Shown one piece after another: positions 16,879 through 25,009 of a stretch of DNA of 64,000 nt (positions are counted from its first letter, which is position 1; every line of letters begins with the position of its first letter). This stretch comes from Desmospora activa DSM 45169 (GTDB taxonomy: Bacteria > Bacillota > Bacilli > Thermoactinomycetales > DSM-45169): the NCBI RefSeq assembly GCF_003046315.1, contig NZ_PZZP01000001.1:1488001-1552000 (forward strand), read 5' to 3'. The notes under the pieces are model-generated. The model had not been told where the DNA came from and made no database searches. It saw only the letters and a program-made list of their open reading frames with translations. The position numbers and the translations under genes are program-made.

Positions 16879-18132
16879 TCACCTTTCTCTAAACGTTCCT
16901 CGTAAACGTTCCTGTAGAATAAACAAGGCATGTTTGGCAGCCCGGATCTGAATTTTTTCCCTGGAACCCCGTAAGGAGAGACGATGTACGGTTGTCTTTC
17001 CCTCCTTTGCTGCGATTCCAAGGAAAACTAACCCCACAGGCTTCCCTTCAGCGGGATCAGGGCCCGCTACCCCGGTTACACTCACACCCCAGTCGGCGTC
17101 CAATTGCGCCATCGCCCCTTCCGCCATCGACCGGGCAGCCGCTTCGCTGATCGCTCCAGCGGAGGCGAGCACTTCCGAAGATACGTGCAACCACTTCTGT
17201 TTTGCATCATCGCTGTAACTGACAAAGCCACCACGGAACACATTGCTGGCACCGGGAATCGCCGTCAGCATTCGGGCAATCAGCCCGCCTGTGCAGCTTT
17301 CAGCCAAAGCGACGGTTTGCCTCTTTTCGGACAAAGCCCGTATCGCCACCACTTCTAAGGTATCATCATTTACACCGTAGAGATAGTGACCCACTTGTTT
17401 TACGATTTCTGCTTTAACAGGCTGGATCAAATTCCATGCCTGCTTGTGATCCGCAGCTTTGGCCGTTAAACGTAGCGTCACTTCCCCTTCCTTCGCCAAC
17501 GGGGCAATTGTCGGATTGGACTGGTGCTGAATGAGTGGCTCAACCTTTTTTACCAGATGGGACTCACCAATCCCATAAAAACGAAGCACATGGGAAAGCA
17601 GCACTTCTTTGGTAGGGAGCAACGCTTCCAGGAATGGACGCACCTCGTTCTCGACCATCGGATAAAGCTCCACCGGCGGTCCCGGAAGGAGGACGAATGT
17701 GGTTCCGTCATGGGTGACGGCTACTCCTGGAGCGGTTCCGTTAGGGTTGGGGAAAACGGTTCCCTGTGGGAAGACCAGCGCCTGTTTGTAGTTTGAGGCT
17801 GGAACATCTAATCCCCGCTCGATGAACAGCTCCTCCAACGCCTTGACAGAGGGAGGATGTTCAACCAAATCTAATCCCAATACTGCGGAAACCGCTTCCT
17901 TGGTTAAATCGTCTTCCGTCGGACCCAATCCTCCAGTAAAAATTACCAGATCAGAGCGGGAGTGAGCGGCTCGGATCACATCCTGCAGGCGCGCTTGGTT
18001 ATCACCCACAGCAGTGTGGTAGAACACATCGATGCCGATATCGGACAAGAAACGTGACAAATAGGCAGAGTGGGTGTCCACAATCTGCCCCAACAACAAC
18101 TCTGTTCCCACCGCAACCAATTCAGCCCGCAA
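16879..18132 (-). CDS. cinA: CinA-like protein (NMN deamidase/competence-damage)
   Basis: A 417-residue two-domain CinA: an N-terminal MoaB-like domain (about 1-170, with GTELLLGQIVDTHS and FTGGLGPTEDD) and a C-terminal PncC-type NMN amidohydrolase domain (about 260-415, with ALAESCTGGLIA and GGFVSYSDDAK). CinA recycles nicotinamide mononucleotide and is linked to competence in Bacillus. I chose the TTG at 18132 because it gives the family start MRAELVAVGTELL behind GAAAGGGG; an ATG at 18156 overlapping the pgsA stop has no ribosome site. The pgsA-cinA-recA order matches Bacillus apart from the genes inserted before recA. Confidence 0.9.
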   Translation of the reverse strand: MRAELVAVGTELLLGQIVDTHSAYLSRFLSDIGIDVFYHTAVGDNQARLQDVIRAAHSRSDLVIFTGGLGPTEDDLTKEAVSAVLGLDLVEHPPSVKALEELFIERGLDVPASNYKQALVFPQGTVFPNPNGTAPGVAVTHDGTTFVLLPGPPVELYPMVENEVRPFLEALLPTKEVLLSHVLRFYGIGESHLVKKVEPLIQHQSNPTIAPLAKEGEVTLRLTAKAADHKQAWNLIQPVKAEIVKQVGHYLYGVNDDTLEVVAIRALSEKRQTVALAESCTGGLIARMLTAIPGASNVFRGGFVSYSDDAKQKWLHVSSEVLASAGAISEAAARSMAEGAMAQLDADWGVSVTGVAGPDPAEGKPVGLVFLGIAAKEGKTTVHRLSLRGSREKIQIRAAKHALFILQERLRGTFRER

Positions 18133-18152
18133 ACCAGCCACCCCTTTCTCCC

Positions 18153-18737
18153 TCATCGGGATTTAGAAAATCGGATCACGCGTCGGTTTTTCAAAAAATA
18201 ATCAATGCCCGACCAGACGGTGATCACAACCGCCAACCCGATAAAAATCTGGGAGAACGGAAACGCGATGGAGGAGAAGGGGAAATTGTTCAACATCAAA
18301 GCAGCGATGGCGATAATCTGGATGATCGTTTTCAGTTTACCCATCGGACTGGCAGCAATAACCTCTCCTTCAGCAGCTGCCACTAAGCGAAGACCCGTGA
18401 CAGCAAATTCACGGCTGATGATGACAATCGCAATCCATGCATCCAATCGCTGCATTTCCACCAAAGAAATCAACGCAGCAGAAATCAACAATTTATCCGC
18501 CAATGGGTCTAAAAATTTCCCCAGATTGGTAACCAATTTCTTTTTCCGGGCGATATACCCATCCAGACCGTCAGTGACTGCAGCCAGGATAAACACCAAA
18601 GTAGCGATAATTTCGCTGACGGTGATGACGCCTTGCCCCACCTGGAATTGTCCCATATCATACTTGACCAGAAGAAAAATCATAACCACCGGTACCAAAA
18701 AGATGCGGGCAAGCGTGATTTTATTGGCTAGATTCAC
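18153..18737 (-). CDS. pgsA: CDP-diacylglycerol-glycerol-3-phosphate phosphatidyltransferase
   Basis: A 194-residue membrane enzyme that makes phosphatidylglycerol phosphate, the committed step to phosphatidylglycerol and cardiolipin. The CDP-alcohol phosphotransferase motif DGLDGYIAR-N8-GKFLDPLADK (about 57-84) is complete, and about five membrane helices are predicted. The start is a GTG at 18737 behind GGGGAGG. It is cotranscribed with cinA. Confidence 0.95.
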   Translation of the reverse strand: MNLANKITLARIFLVPVVMIFLLVKYDMGQFQVGQGVITVSEIIATLVFILAAVTDGLDGYIARKKKLVTNLGKFLDPLADKLLISAALISLVEMQRLDAWIAIVIISREFAVTGLRLVAAAEGEVIAASPMGKLKTIIQIIAIAALMLNNFPFSSIAFPFSQIFIGLAVVITVWSGIDYFLKNRRVIRFSKSR

Positions 18738-18829
18738 GTCGACGAACCTCCCCCCGCGAAATCAAAACACGCCAGGTGCCATTCAGATACGAACACCCCG
18801 CGGTTATTGAGCGCGACGGATCCTATTTT

Positions 18830-18866
18830 TAAATAGAAAAGCGGCACATCCCCTTGTCCGCTTTTG
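18830..18866 (-). terminator. Terminator-like hairpin upstream of pgsA
   Basis: AAAAGCGG (18859-18866 on the minus strand) pairs with CCGCTTTT (18838-18845) and is followed by CTATTT. It is the second of two hairpins in this gap. Confidence 0.6.
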
Positions 18867-18896
18867 GAACGGGTCCCGGCGTCCGGACACCGGGAA

Positions 18897-18928
18897 GGCA
18901 AAACAAGCCCGGCACGCTGGGCGGGCTT
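18897..18928 (-). terminator. Terminator-like hairpin ending a possible small RNA
   Basis: AAGCCCG and CGGGCTT pair over an 10-nt loop on the minus strand and are followed by GTTTTGCC. It lies about 205 nt downstream of a good promoter. Confidence 0.55.
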
Positions 18929-19131
18929 AGTGGCACGCACTTTTCCACTCTCGCAATTCTTCTGTAAGGTTGACTTGCCTCCCACACAAATAAACCCTCC
19001 AAGGCACTCCCTATATGTTTCGATGCCGTTGGTGTTGGGGCGATCGGATGCGAATATCCAACGGTCAAGCCCTAATGTAGAAGTGACGAGATCCCGCTCA
19101 GTTGATAGTTTAAAGTGTTTCCGCACTCAGT
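18897..19131 (-). ncRNA. Candidate small RNA between the RodZ cluster and pgsA
   Basis: The gap between pgsA and the third RodZ-like gene is 594 bp. Within it a promoter (19138-19167) and a terminator (18897-18928) on the minus strand bound a non-coding stretch of about 235 nt. Overlapping ORFs in both strands lack ribosome sites and look random. I recognise no known RNA family such as 6S, tmRNA or SRP in it. The rest of the gap holds a second hairpin and copy B of the dispersed repeat. Confidence 0.35.
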
Positions 19132-19137
19132 GGTTTC

Positions 19138-19167
19138 ATTGTACCCATAAACCTGTCGAACTTGCAA
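19138..19167 (-). promoter_or_regulatory. Promoter of the candidate small RNA
   Basis: On the minus strand: TTGCAA (19162-19167), 18-nt spacer, TACAAT (19138-19143). No coding region with a ribosome site follows for about 400 nt. Confidence 0.5.
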
Positions 19168-19198
19168 GGGGTGAAAAAACCCCTTCCGACTGATGAAT

Positions 19199-19315
19199 GG
19201 AAGAGGGATACGATTTCCAGTGTAGCACCTTTTGCGTGGATAATCCTTCATCAGTGAAAGGGAAAGAGGCCAGAGACCGAAATCGGACCCTGAGCCCCCA
19301 CTTTGTCATCAATTT
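19199..19315. repeat. Dispersed intergenic repeat, copy B (117 bp)
   Basis: The short form of the repeat at 13995-14252. Blocks at 19211-19235 and 19297-19312 correspond to the ends of copy A. Like copy A it lies just past the stop codon of a minus-strand gene. The terminal CGATTTC and internal GAAATCG could pair. Confidence 0.6.
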
Positions 19316-19331
19316 AATGGATAGGATTGTC

Positions 19332-20162
19332 CTATTTTTTTATCTTCAATTGGTACGCCTGTGCTTCCGTCGCTTCAGTGGTATCAATCACATGACCGTT
19401 CACCGTCAACTCAACCTGATCAGGATTTTGAATAAAAATCGAAACCCAACTGGAGTGTGTAAAGGTCTTTGACTGCCCCTTGGCCAAATCGGCTTCTTCG
19501 GTTACCTCTTCCTTTGGTCCACCGGCGCGATATCGAAACCGAGTGTCCCCTTTGGCCTCTAACGTAACTTCCGCCTGCTCAGCGTTGCTGATCTCAAACA
19601 CATCTCCATACTCATATGTCTCCGCGGGCTGTACTAATTCCACAACAACTTCATCGCCATCCTCCTCTTGCTGGGCGGCTTCAGCAGATACTTGTCCCTG
19701 AGCCTCTTCCTTTCCACCGTCGTCACCATATACCTTAAAAACATAGATGACGGCGGGAATCAACAAGATGAACAATACCAGCAGCAGCCATGCATATCCC
19801 TTGGGGAGAATGGAGCGAGGGAAGGAAAAAGAGAAACCCTTAAACTGCTTGTGCCGGGATTTGCGAGCATATCGTTGTCGGCGGCTTAAGGAGGAAAGGG
19901 ATTGTTCCCCCCCGTTTTCTTCCGCTTCCGTTGGTGTCTCTTGCTCATAAAACTTTACCAGAGGTAACGGCTCCACACCTACATGTTCGGCATACGATCG
20001 GATAAAGGCCCGGGCATAAAAACTGCCGGGTAAACGTTCAAACTCTCCTTTTTCAATCGCTTCCAAGTATTGAACCTGAATTTTAGTCCGTTGTTGTACG
20101 TCTTCCAACGAAAGCCCGGCTCGTTCCCGCGCTTCCCGCAACTGATCCGTCGGATTGGACAT
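19332..20162 (-). CDS. RodZ-like HTH membrane protein, paralog 3
   Basis: A 276-residue RodZ/YmfM-type protein: cytoplasmic Xre-type helix-turn-helix (about 5-70, LREARERAGLSLEDVQQRT), short basic linker, membrane helix (about 119-143, YAWLLLVLFILLIPAVIYVF) and an extracytoplasmic domain ending in a DUF4115 beta-domain (about 195-276). RodZ links MreB to the elongation machinery and cell shape. It is the third and shortest of three tandem paralogs and is separated from the second by a terminator. The ATG at 20162 has GGAGGTGGG upstream. Confidence 0.85.
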   Translation of the reverse strand: MSNPTDQLREARERAGLSLEDVQQRTKIQVQYLEAIEKGEFERLPGSFYARAFIRSYAEHVGVEPLPLVKFYEQETPTEAEENGGEQSLSSLSRRQRYARKSRHKQFKGFSFSFPRSILPKGYAWLLLVLFILLIPAVIYVFKVYGDDGGKEEAQGQVSAEAAQQEEDGDEVVVELVQPAETYEYGDVFEISNAEQAEVTLEAKGDTRFRYRAGGPKEEVTEEADLAKGQSKTFTHSSWVSIFIQNPDQVELTVNGHVIDTTEATEAQAYQLKIKK

Positions 20163-20321
20163 GCCGTGTTCCCACCTCCTACGTCCCCTGAAGTTTGAAG
20201 CGGGGACGTGTCTGCCTAGGATAGGTCTGATGATAAAAATTTTACAGACTCCCAGACAAGCTTCAACCTTAAAACCACGCCTTGTCCCCGTTCAGTATAA
20301 CGGAGCGAAAAGTCTCATGTC

Positions 20322-20352
20322 AAAAGGCTCCCGAGATATTCGAGAGCCTTTA
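20322..20352 (-). terminator. Terminator after RodZ-like paralog 2
   Basis: AAAGGCTC and GAGCCTTT arms around an inner CGA/TCG pairing, followed by TT on the minus strand; the first arm overlaps the stop codon. Confidence 0.7.
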
Positions 20353-21528
20353 ATTCACCCGGTTGATTTGAATTTGTTTACTGCCTTGATAATTGGTATT
20401 CACCTTTTTACCGTTTACAGTAACATCGACATTGGAAGCATTACCCAGCTGCAACCACAGGGTTTTTCCATCTTCATATGAAAACGGAAAAGTGTCACCA
20501 GTATTTAACACTTTATCTTCCAACATCCCTCCCGCCTCCTGGCTTCGAATCTGAAACCAGCACTCTCCTGTTGCCTTCAGTTGCAGTTCAATCTGATCCG
20601 CACCCGTCAATTCATAGCGGTCGTGAATGTTCTCTCCGGTTTCGATTGGGGTTAATACCGTATCTGAAGCTGGAGCGGAATCCGTTTCTTCCGCTCTCTC
20701 TTCAGCAGCTGCTGTTTCGCCCTCTGTTTTTTCCGATGTCTCCGGTTGCGCGTCGCCCCCATCGCTGAAGAACGTCAACCAGATCAAGCCAATCGTAGCG
20801 GGAATCAAGAGGATGGCACCCCACTTGAGCAAGCGAATATGCCATGTCACTAGCGTCTGTTTGGAACTTTTTCCTTCCTTACCCCGTTTGGAACGAGCGG
20901 TGCGGGAAAGTTGATTTCCATCTTCAGCATGAGTGCTATGTAAGCGGGAGCTTTGCTGATCCTCTTCTGCTTCAACGACTGGCGAAGGAGGAAGTGACTG
21001 TCTCGTCTTCTTTCGTGGAGACAGTCCTAACTCCTGCGGCTCCGGCATATCCGGTGGCAGGCTGGGGCGGCGTGCCCCACTGGATCCCCGAGAGGGAAGC
21101 GCCAGTTGGCCTGCAGCCGTCTCCTCGACGGCAGCTCCGCTCTCGGGATGTCCCTGCCGCCGGTCGTTTTTTCCCCGCCGTGATCCAACCTGCTTCCCAT
21201 CTTCCCCCGATAACGGTTCAGGGGGGAGTGTTCGTCTCCGTTGGTGTGTTCCCGTCTTCGGGGAGGGTCGAGTGGAGCGACGAGATTCCACGCCTCCACC
21301 GGTCCTTCGTACTTGTTGCACTAAGGATTTTGGATCCAACCCCAGACTGCTTCCATAGGTGCGCAGGTAGGCGCGGGCATAATAGGGGCTGGGCAAACTG
21401 TTCCAATCCCCGGCTTCTAATGCAGCCAGATAGGAAACATGAATCTGGGTTTCTTCTGCCATCTCCTCAAGGGTATAACCCATCGATTCTCTGGCTTGCC
21501 GGAGTCGGTGACCGATTTCCATCGACAC
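20350..21528 (-). CDS. RodZ-like HTH membrane protein, paralog 2
   Basis: A 392-residue RodZ-like protein. Parts: helix-turn-helix (about 6-70), a long polar linker rich in Pro, Arg and Ser (about 75-225), a membrane helix (about 231-252, WGAILLIPATIGLIWLTFF) and a C-terminal DUF4115-type domain that contains VDVTVNGKKV. The start is a GTG at 21528, nine nt after GGAGG; an ATG two codons later is too far from it. It lies 35 nt after paralog 1 and is surely cotranscribed. Which of the three carries out the standard RodZ role is unknown. Confidence 0.85.
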   Translation of the reverse strand: MSMEIGHRLRQARESMGYTLEEMAEETQIHVSYLAALEAGDWNSLPSPYYARAYLRTYGSSLGLDPKSLVQQVRRTGGGVESRRSTRPSPKTGTHQRRRTLPPEPLSGEDGKQVGSRRGKNDRRQGHPESGAAVEETAAGQLALPSRGSSGARRPSLPPDMPEPQELGLSPRKKTRQSLPPSPVVEAEEDQQSSRLHSTHAEDGNQLSRTARSKRGKEGKSSKQTLVTWHIRLLKWGAILLIPATIGLIWLTFFSDGGDAQPETSEKTEGETAAAEERAEETDSAPASDTVLTPIETGENIHDRYELTGADQIELQLKATGECWFQIRSQEAGGMLEDKVLNTGDTFPFSYEDGKTLWLQLGNASNVDVTVNGKKVNTNYQGSKQIQINRVN

Positions 21529-21563
21529 CCCGGCCCACCTCCTACAATGAAAATCAGAACGAT

Positions 21564-22790
21564 TTATTTCTCCAACTGAATGCGATAACTTTTAGGAACA
21601 TCTTGGGCTGTGGTATCGATCTCCAAGCCGTTAACCTTAATCTCGGTGTTGGAGGGTGATCCTAAGCGGAACCATACCATCGTATCATCGGTGATCTTTT
21701 TGCGGTCGCCAATCTGGAGCTCAAAAGCCTCTCCATCGGAATCGTTCACTTTATTGCCGAAGCGAAATTGGCTATCTCCTTTGTTTGCCTTAATCTCAAT
21801 TTCAATCTGTTCCGCCCCTTCCAGGGTGTACAGATCCCCCTCCATATCGCTTCCGGATTCCGCCACCTGCAGCTTAATCTCATCCGGGGTTTGGGCATCC
21901 ACTGTCGGAGTGCTACCACTGTTGGCTGTATCCTGATTTTGTGGTTGCTCCGAATCGATCGCCTGTGAGGAGGTAAACGGCCACACACCGGAAACATACG
22001 CGCCGAGAGGAATCAATATCAGTGCGCCGACAGCGGCTACGCGTACAAACCAGTTCGCTTTTTTCTTTTTCGGTTTCCCGTCCCCCTGCTCGATCCCTCT
22101 ACTCACCTCTTGGCTTACCCGACGAGGAGTAAAGGTGTTCTGGCTGACCGATTCCTGCTTGGAAGCAGAGCGCGTCGGTTGCGGTTGCATCGGTTGTGGT
22201 TGCATCGCGGCCGGTTGCATTCGCTGGGTGGCTTGTCCCATTTGTTCAACAGCTGGTGTCGACGGTGAGGGGGGTGTAGCACGAGAAGACTGGTATTCTT
22301 GCGCTGGTGGTTTCGACGGTTGTGTCGGTTGAACCGGTGGGGTTTGACCTGTATAGTATTGCGCCTGCTGCTGTTGCTCGTCCATCGACGGCTGTGTCGG
22401 TTGAACTGGTGGTGCCATTCGTTGCGACTGCGGTGAATAAGTGCGCCCGATACGGGGATGAGTGCCGGACATCTTATTGCGGGTGGGAGGTAGCGTCGGC
22501 CTGTTGTCTGATTTCTGCGGCGAGGGTTGGGACATTCGACGGACAGAGGGACGCCCCGACGCGGCATATCGCTCATAACGATCGAGCAGCGGTTGCGCGT
22601 CCAAACCGAGGCTATGTGCATATGTGCGTAAAAAAGCCCGCACATAAAATGCACTGGGTAAGGCGTCGTATTGATCGTTTTCCAGAGCACGCAGGTACTC
22701 GATATGGATCTTGGTGCTCTTTTGCACTTGATCCAAGGTGTAACCCAACGATTCACGGGTTTGTTTCAGATAAGAACCGATACCTGACAC
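21564..22790 (-). CDS. RodZ-like HTH membrane protein, paralog 1
   Basis: A 408-residue RodZ-like protein with a helix-turn-helix (about 3-68), an unusually long Gln/Pro/Met-rich linker (about 75-235, with repeated PVQPTQPS and QPMQPQP), KPKKKK before a membrane helix (about 250-270) and a C-terminal DUF4115-type domain. By position directly after ymfK it is the counterpart of B. subtilis YmfM/RodZ. I chose the GTG at 22790, nine nt after AGGAG; an in-frame GTG three codons earlier abuts that site. The repetitive linker suggests a flexible spacer. Confidence 0.88.
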   Translation of the reverse strand: MSGIGSYLKQTRESLGYTLDQVQKSTKIHIEYLRALENDQYDALPSAFYVRAFLRTYAHSLGLDAQPLLDRYERYAASGRPSVRRMSQPSPQKSDNRPTLPPTRNKMSGTHPRIGRTYSPQSQRMAPPVQPTQPSMDEQQQQAQYYTGQTPPVQPTQPSKPPAQEYQSSRATPPSPSTPAVEQMGQATQRMQPAAMQPQPMQPQPTRSASKQESVSQNTFTPRRVSQEVSRGIEQGDGKPKKKKANWFVRVAAVGALILIPLGAYVSGVWPFTSSQAIDSEQPQNQDTANSGSTPTVDAQTPDEIKLQVAESGSDMEGDLYTLEGAEQIEIEIKANKGDSQFRFGNKVNDSDGEAFELQIGDRKKITDDTMVWFRLGSPSNTEIKVNGLEIDTTAQDVPKSYRIQLEK

Positions 22791-22816
22791 ATGGGACACC
22801 TCCTATTTTCCTTTCC

Positions 22817-23590
22817 TTATCGTATATCAAAGGCCGCCATATCATTGTCCAAAACCTCATATGAGATGGCTTCATCGGGATGATTGCGCAGCTCGATAAT
22901 ATAATCAAAATCAGCAAAAGTAAATTCCGTTTCCCGCACAAAAATATCCGGGTGTTCAATTACCTTGGTTGCCCCCATACGCATAATCTCCTGCACCAAC
23001 AAATGGTGTCGTTCAGTCGAGCGCAGGGTGGAGACGATCCCGTCGATGATATACACATTGTTGGGAGTCATCTCATCATCTGCCAATTGTTTGCGAACCG
23101 TTTGCTTTAGCAGCGTCGAGGATAAAAAGGTCCATCGTTTATTGGCACATACGCTGGAAGCGACGATGGATTCCGTCTTGCCCACACGGGGCATCCCTCT
23201 GACTCCCACTACTTGATGCCCTTCTTTTTGGAACAGCTCGGCCATAAAGTCAACCAGTAATCCAAGCTCTTCCCGGGTAAAACGATAGGTTCGCTCATCC
23301 TCCAGACAACGATCCAAGTAGCGTCCATGGCGAACGGCCATACGATCCATCAGTGTGGGTGGACGGATGGCGGTCACCGTGATATTGTCCACTCGATTCA
23401 GAATTTGTTTGAGTGCATCGATTTTTAATTCATCATCAGTTCTAAGAAGCATGCCACGCCGTTTGTTCTCTACTCCGTTAATGGTTAAGATATTAATGGA
23501 AAGCATCCCCAATAACGAGGCAATATCACCCAATAATCCAGGACGATTTTTGTGAATCTGATATTCTAAGTACCAATCATGACCGCCCAT
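22817..23590 (-). CDS. ymfK: YmfK-like protein (DUF3388) with ACT domain
   Basis: A 257-residue DUF3388 protein matching YmfK of B. subtilis in size, sequence type and place. An ACT-like segment fills about 5-80 (QIHKNRPGLLGDIASLLGML), followed by a region with GVRGMPRVGKTESIVA (about 129-144), which looks like a P-loop. Its function is unknown. The ATG at 23590 has AAAGGTG upstream. It precedes the RodZ cluster by 26 nt. Confidence 0.85.
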   Translation of the reverse strand: MGGHDWYLEYQIHKNRPGLLGDIASLLGMLSINILTINGVENKRRGMLLRTDDELKIDALKQILNRVDNITVTAIRPPTLMDRMAVRHGRYLDRCLEDERTYRFTREELGLLVDFMAELFQKEGHQVVGVRGMPRVGKTESIVASSVCANKRWTFLSSTLLKQTVRKQLADDEMTPNNVYIIDGIVSTLRSTERHHLLVQEIMRMGATKVIEHPDIFVRETEFTFADFDYIIELRNHPDEAISYEVLDNDMAAFDIR

Positions 23591-23719
23591 TCAAACACAC
23601 CTTTCCCAGCAAATCCTCTATCAAAGTGTTCTGTAGATTGGAAAGCCGAGCAAATTTGGTTTTTAGTATATCATATGTTTAAGAAGAAGCGAACCCTATC
23701 CAGCTAAGAAATAATGGTG

Positions 23720-23752
23720 AATCAAAAACAAACGCCCTTATTTTAAAGGGCG
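23720..23752 (-). terminator. Terminator between ymfJ and ymfK
   Basis: GCGCCCTT, loop TAAAAT, AAGGGCGT, then TTGTTTTTG on the minus strand. A second perfect 13-bp stem lies just upstream (23787-23821, GAGGGAAAGATCC arms) but lacks a T-run. Confidence 0.75.
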
Positions 23753-23836
23753 CAATGCGATTAACAGATCCATAATAGGCCAATTGAGGGAAAGATCCAC
23801 CTTTAGACGGATCTTTCCCTCTTGTTTTCTAATGTG

Positions 23837-24097
23837 TTAATGTTGCTGCTCTCCACCTTGGACCAGCCTTACCATCAACCCAGCAATTGTACGCTGCTCT
23901 TCTTCATCCGCACAATCCCATAACTCTTTTAACAACCGTTCTTGTTCGTTTTTAGGATCGACATCCTTCGCTAGATAATCCCCAATCTGATAGGCGACAT
24001 CGGTGATCGCCTCTTTATCCATCCCAAAAGCTTCCCCTTGTTCCACCCGCTGGTTCAAGAAGTTTTTCCATTCTTGGAAGTTGTTCAAGACCGACAT
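23837..24097 (-). CDS. ymfJ: YmfJ-like DUF3243 protein
   Basis: An 86-residue DUF3243 protein, homologous by position and sequence type to B. subtilis YmfJ. It begins MSVLNNFQEWKNFLNQRV and is acidic and helical, with no membrane segment. Function is unknown; it is a conserved small cytoplasmic protein of sporulating Bacillales. The ATG at 24097 has AAGGAGGC upstream. The 3' side carries two hairpins. Confidence 0.88.
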   Translation of the reverse strand: MSVLNNFQEWKNFLNQRVEQGEAFGMDKEAITDVAYQIGDYLAKDVDPKNEQERLLKELWDCADEEEQRTIAGLMVRLVQGGEQQH

Positions 24098-24171
24098 GGA
24101 TATTTGCCTCCTTTTTCAAAACCTGTCTTCCATGGATAATATGATCCAAAGATACAATCTCTATTCCACCG

Positions 24172-24927
24172 TCAAACCGTCCACCCGCCGTCAATATGAA
24201 AGACTTGCCCCGTCACATAAGCCGCTTGTCTCTCACAGAGCCAACGAACCAACGAAGCTACCTCAGCAGGCTCTCCCAGCCTTCCTACCGGTATATCGGT
24301 AGCTAAAGCATGTTGTTCCACCGTTGTGAGCTGCTGATCCAACATCTCAGTCCGAATCGCTCCAGGAGCAACCGCGTTAACAGTGATTCCTGACGGTGCC
24401 GTCTCTTTCCCCAATGAGCGAACCAATCCGTTTAAAGCTCCCTTGGCGGTAGAATAAAGCACCTCTCCCGCTCCCCCGGACTCCCCCCAGACCGAAGAGA
24501 GAATGATGATGCGGCCATATCGGTTTCGCACCATATCAGGTAAAAGGCGTCGAATCAAGAAAAACGCCCCACGTACATGAACATCCATCACACGATCGTA
24601 TTCCTCGTCATCCACCAGTTGGAACACATCACTCTCTCCTACAACGCCGGCGCTGTGCACCAATAGGGCAGGTGCCCCCCAAGCCTGTTCCACCTGATCC
24701 ACCATTGCCTCCACTTGGGAGCGAAAGCGGACATCGCCTTGAACGGTTATCGCTTTCACTCCCTTTTTCCGACATCGATCAGCCACCCGTTCCGCCTGTT
24801 GGTGTGAGCGATTGTAGTTAATCGCCACATCCGCACCTGCATCAGCTAAAGCCTTCGCCACAGCGGCGCCGATCCCGCGGCTGCCACCAGAGATAAAGGC
24901 GATTTGATTCGCTAGATCCTTATTCAC
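24172..24927 (-). CDS. ymfI: SDR oxidoreductase, YmfI-type
   Basis: A 251-residue short-chain dehydrogenase with the NAD(P) motif GGSRGIG near residue 14 and the catalytic Ser (LSSVWGESGG) and YSTAK near 155. YmfI of B. subtilis, at the same place, is reported as the elongation factor P 5-aminopentanone reductase acting on the modified lysine of EF-P; position suggests the same role here. A FabG-like activity is the alternative. The start is a GTG at 24927 behind GGGAGGGGGAG. Confidence 0.85.
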   Translation of the reverse strand: MNKDLANQIAFISGGSRGIGAAVAKALADAGADVAINYNRSHQQAERVADRCRKKGVKAITVQGDVRFRSQVEAMVDQVEQAWGAPALLVHSAGVVGESDVFQLVDDEEYDRVMDVHVRGAFFLIRRLLPDMVRNRYGRIIILSSVWGESGGAGEVLYSTAKGALNGLVRSLGKETAPSGITVNAVAPGAIRTEMLDQQLTTVEQHALATDIPVGRLGEPAEVASLVRWLCERQAAYVTGQVFHIDGGWTV

Positions 24928-24949
24928 ATCGCTCCCCCTCCCTTTTACA

Positions 24950-24976
24950 GAAAAACCGCGCCTGATCAGGCGCGGG
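24950..24976 (-). terminator. Terminator after ymfH
   Basis: The perfect palindrome CCGCGCCTGATCAGGCGCGG is followed by TTTTTC on the minus strand. Confidence 0.9.
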
Positions 24977-25009
24977 CCAGCGTCGTATAAACCGTTCTCG
25001 GGTCAATCC

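Noticed and set aside
18734-19193. Overlapping ORFs of 79-130 codons on both strands in the pgsA-RodZ gap
   Set aside because: No ribosome sites, mutually overlapping, contain hairpins and promoter-like sequence; more likely non-coding.
20844-21659. A 271-codon plus-strand ORF across two RodZ-like genes
   Set aside because: Antisense across the genes' linkers and intergenic spacer; arises from the low-complexity linker.
22115-22756. A 213-codon same-strand ORF in another frame of RodZ-like paralog 1
   Set aside because: Frame-shifted reading of the Gln/Pro repeats (Arg/Asn/His-rich); the HTH and membrane segments are only in the annotated frame.
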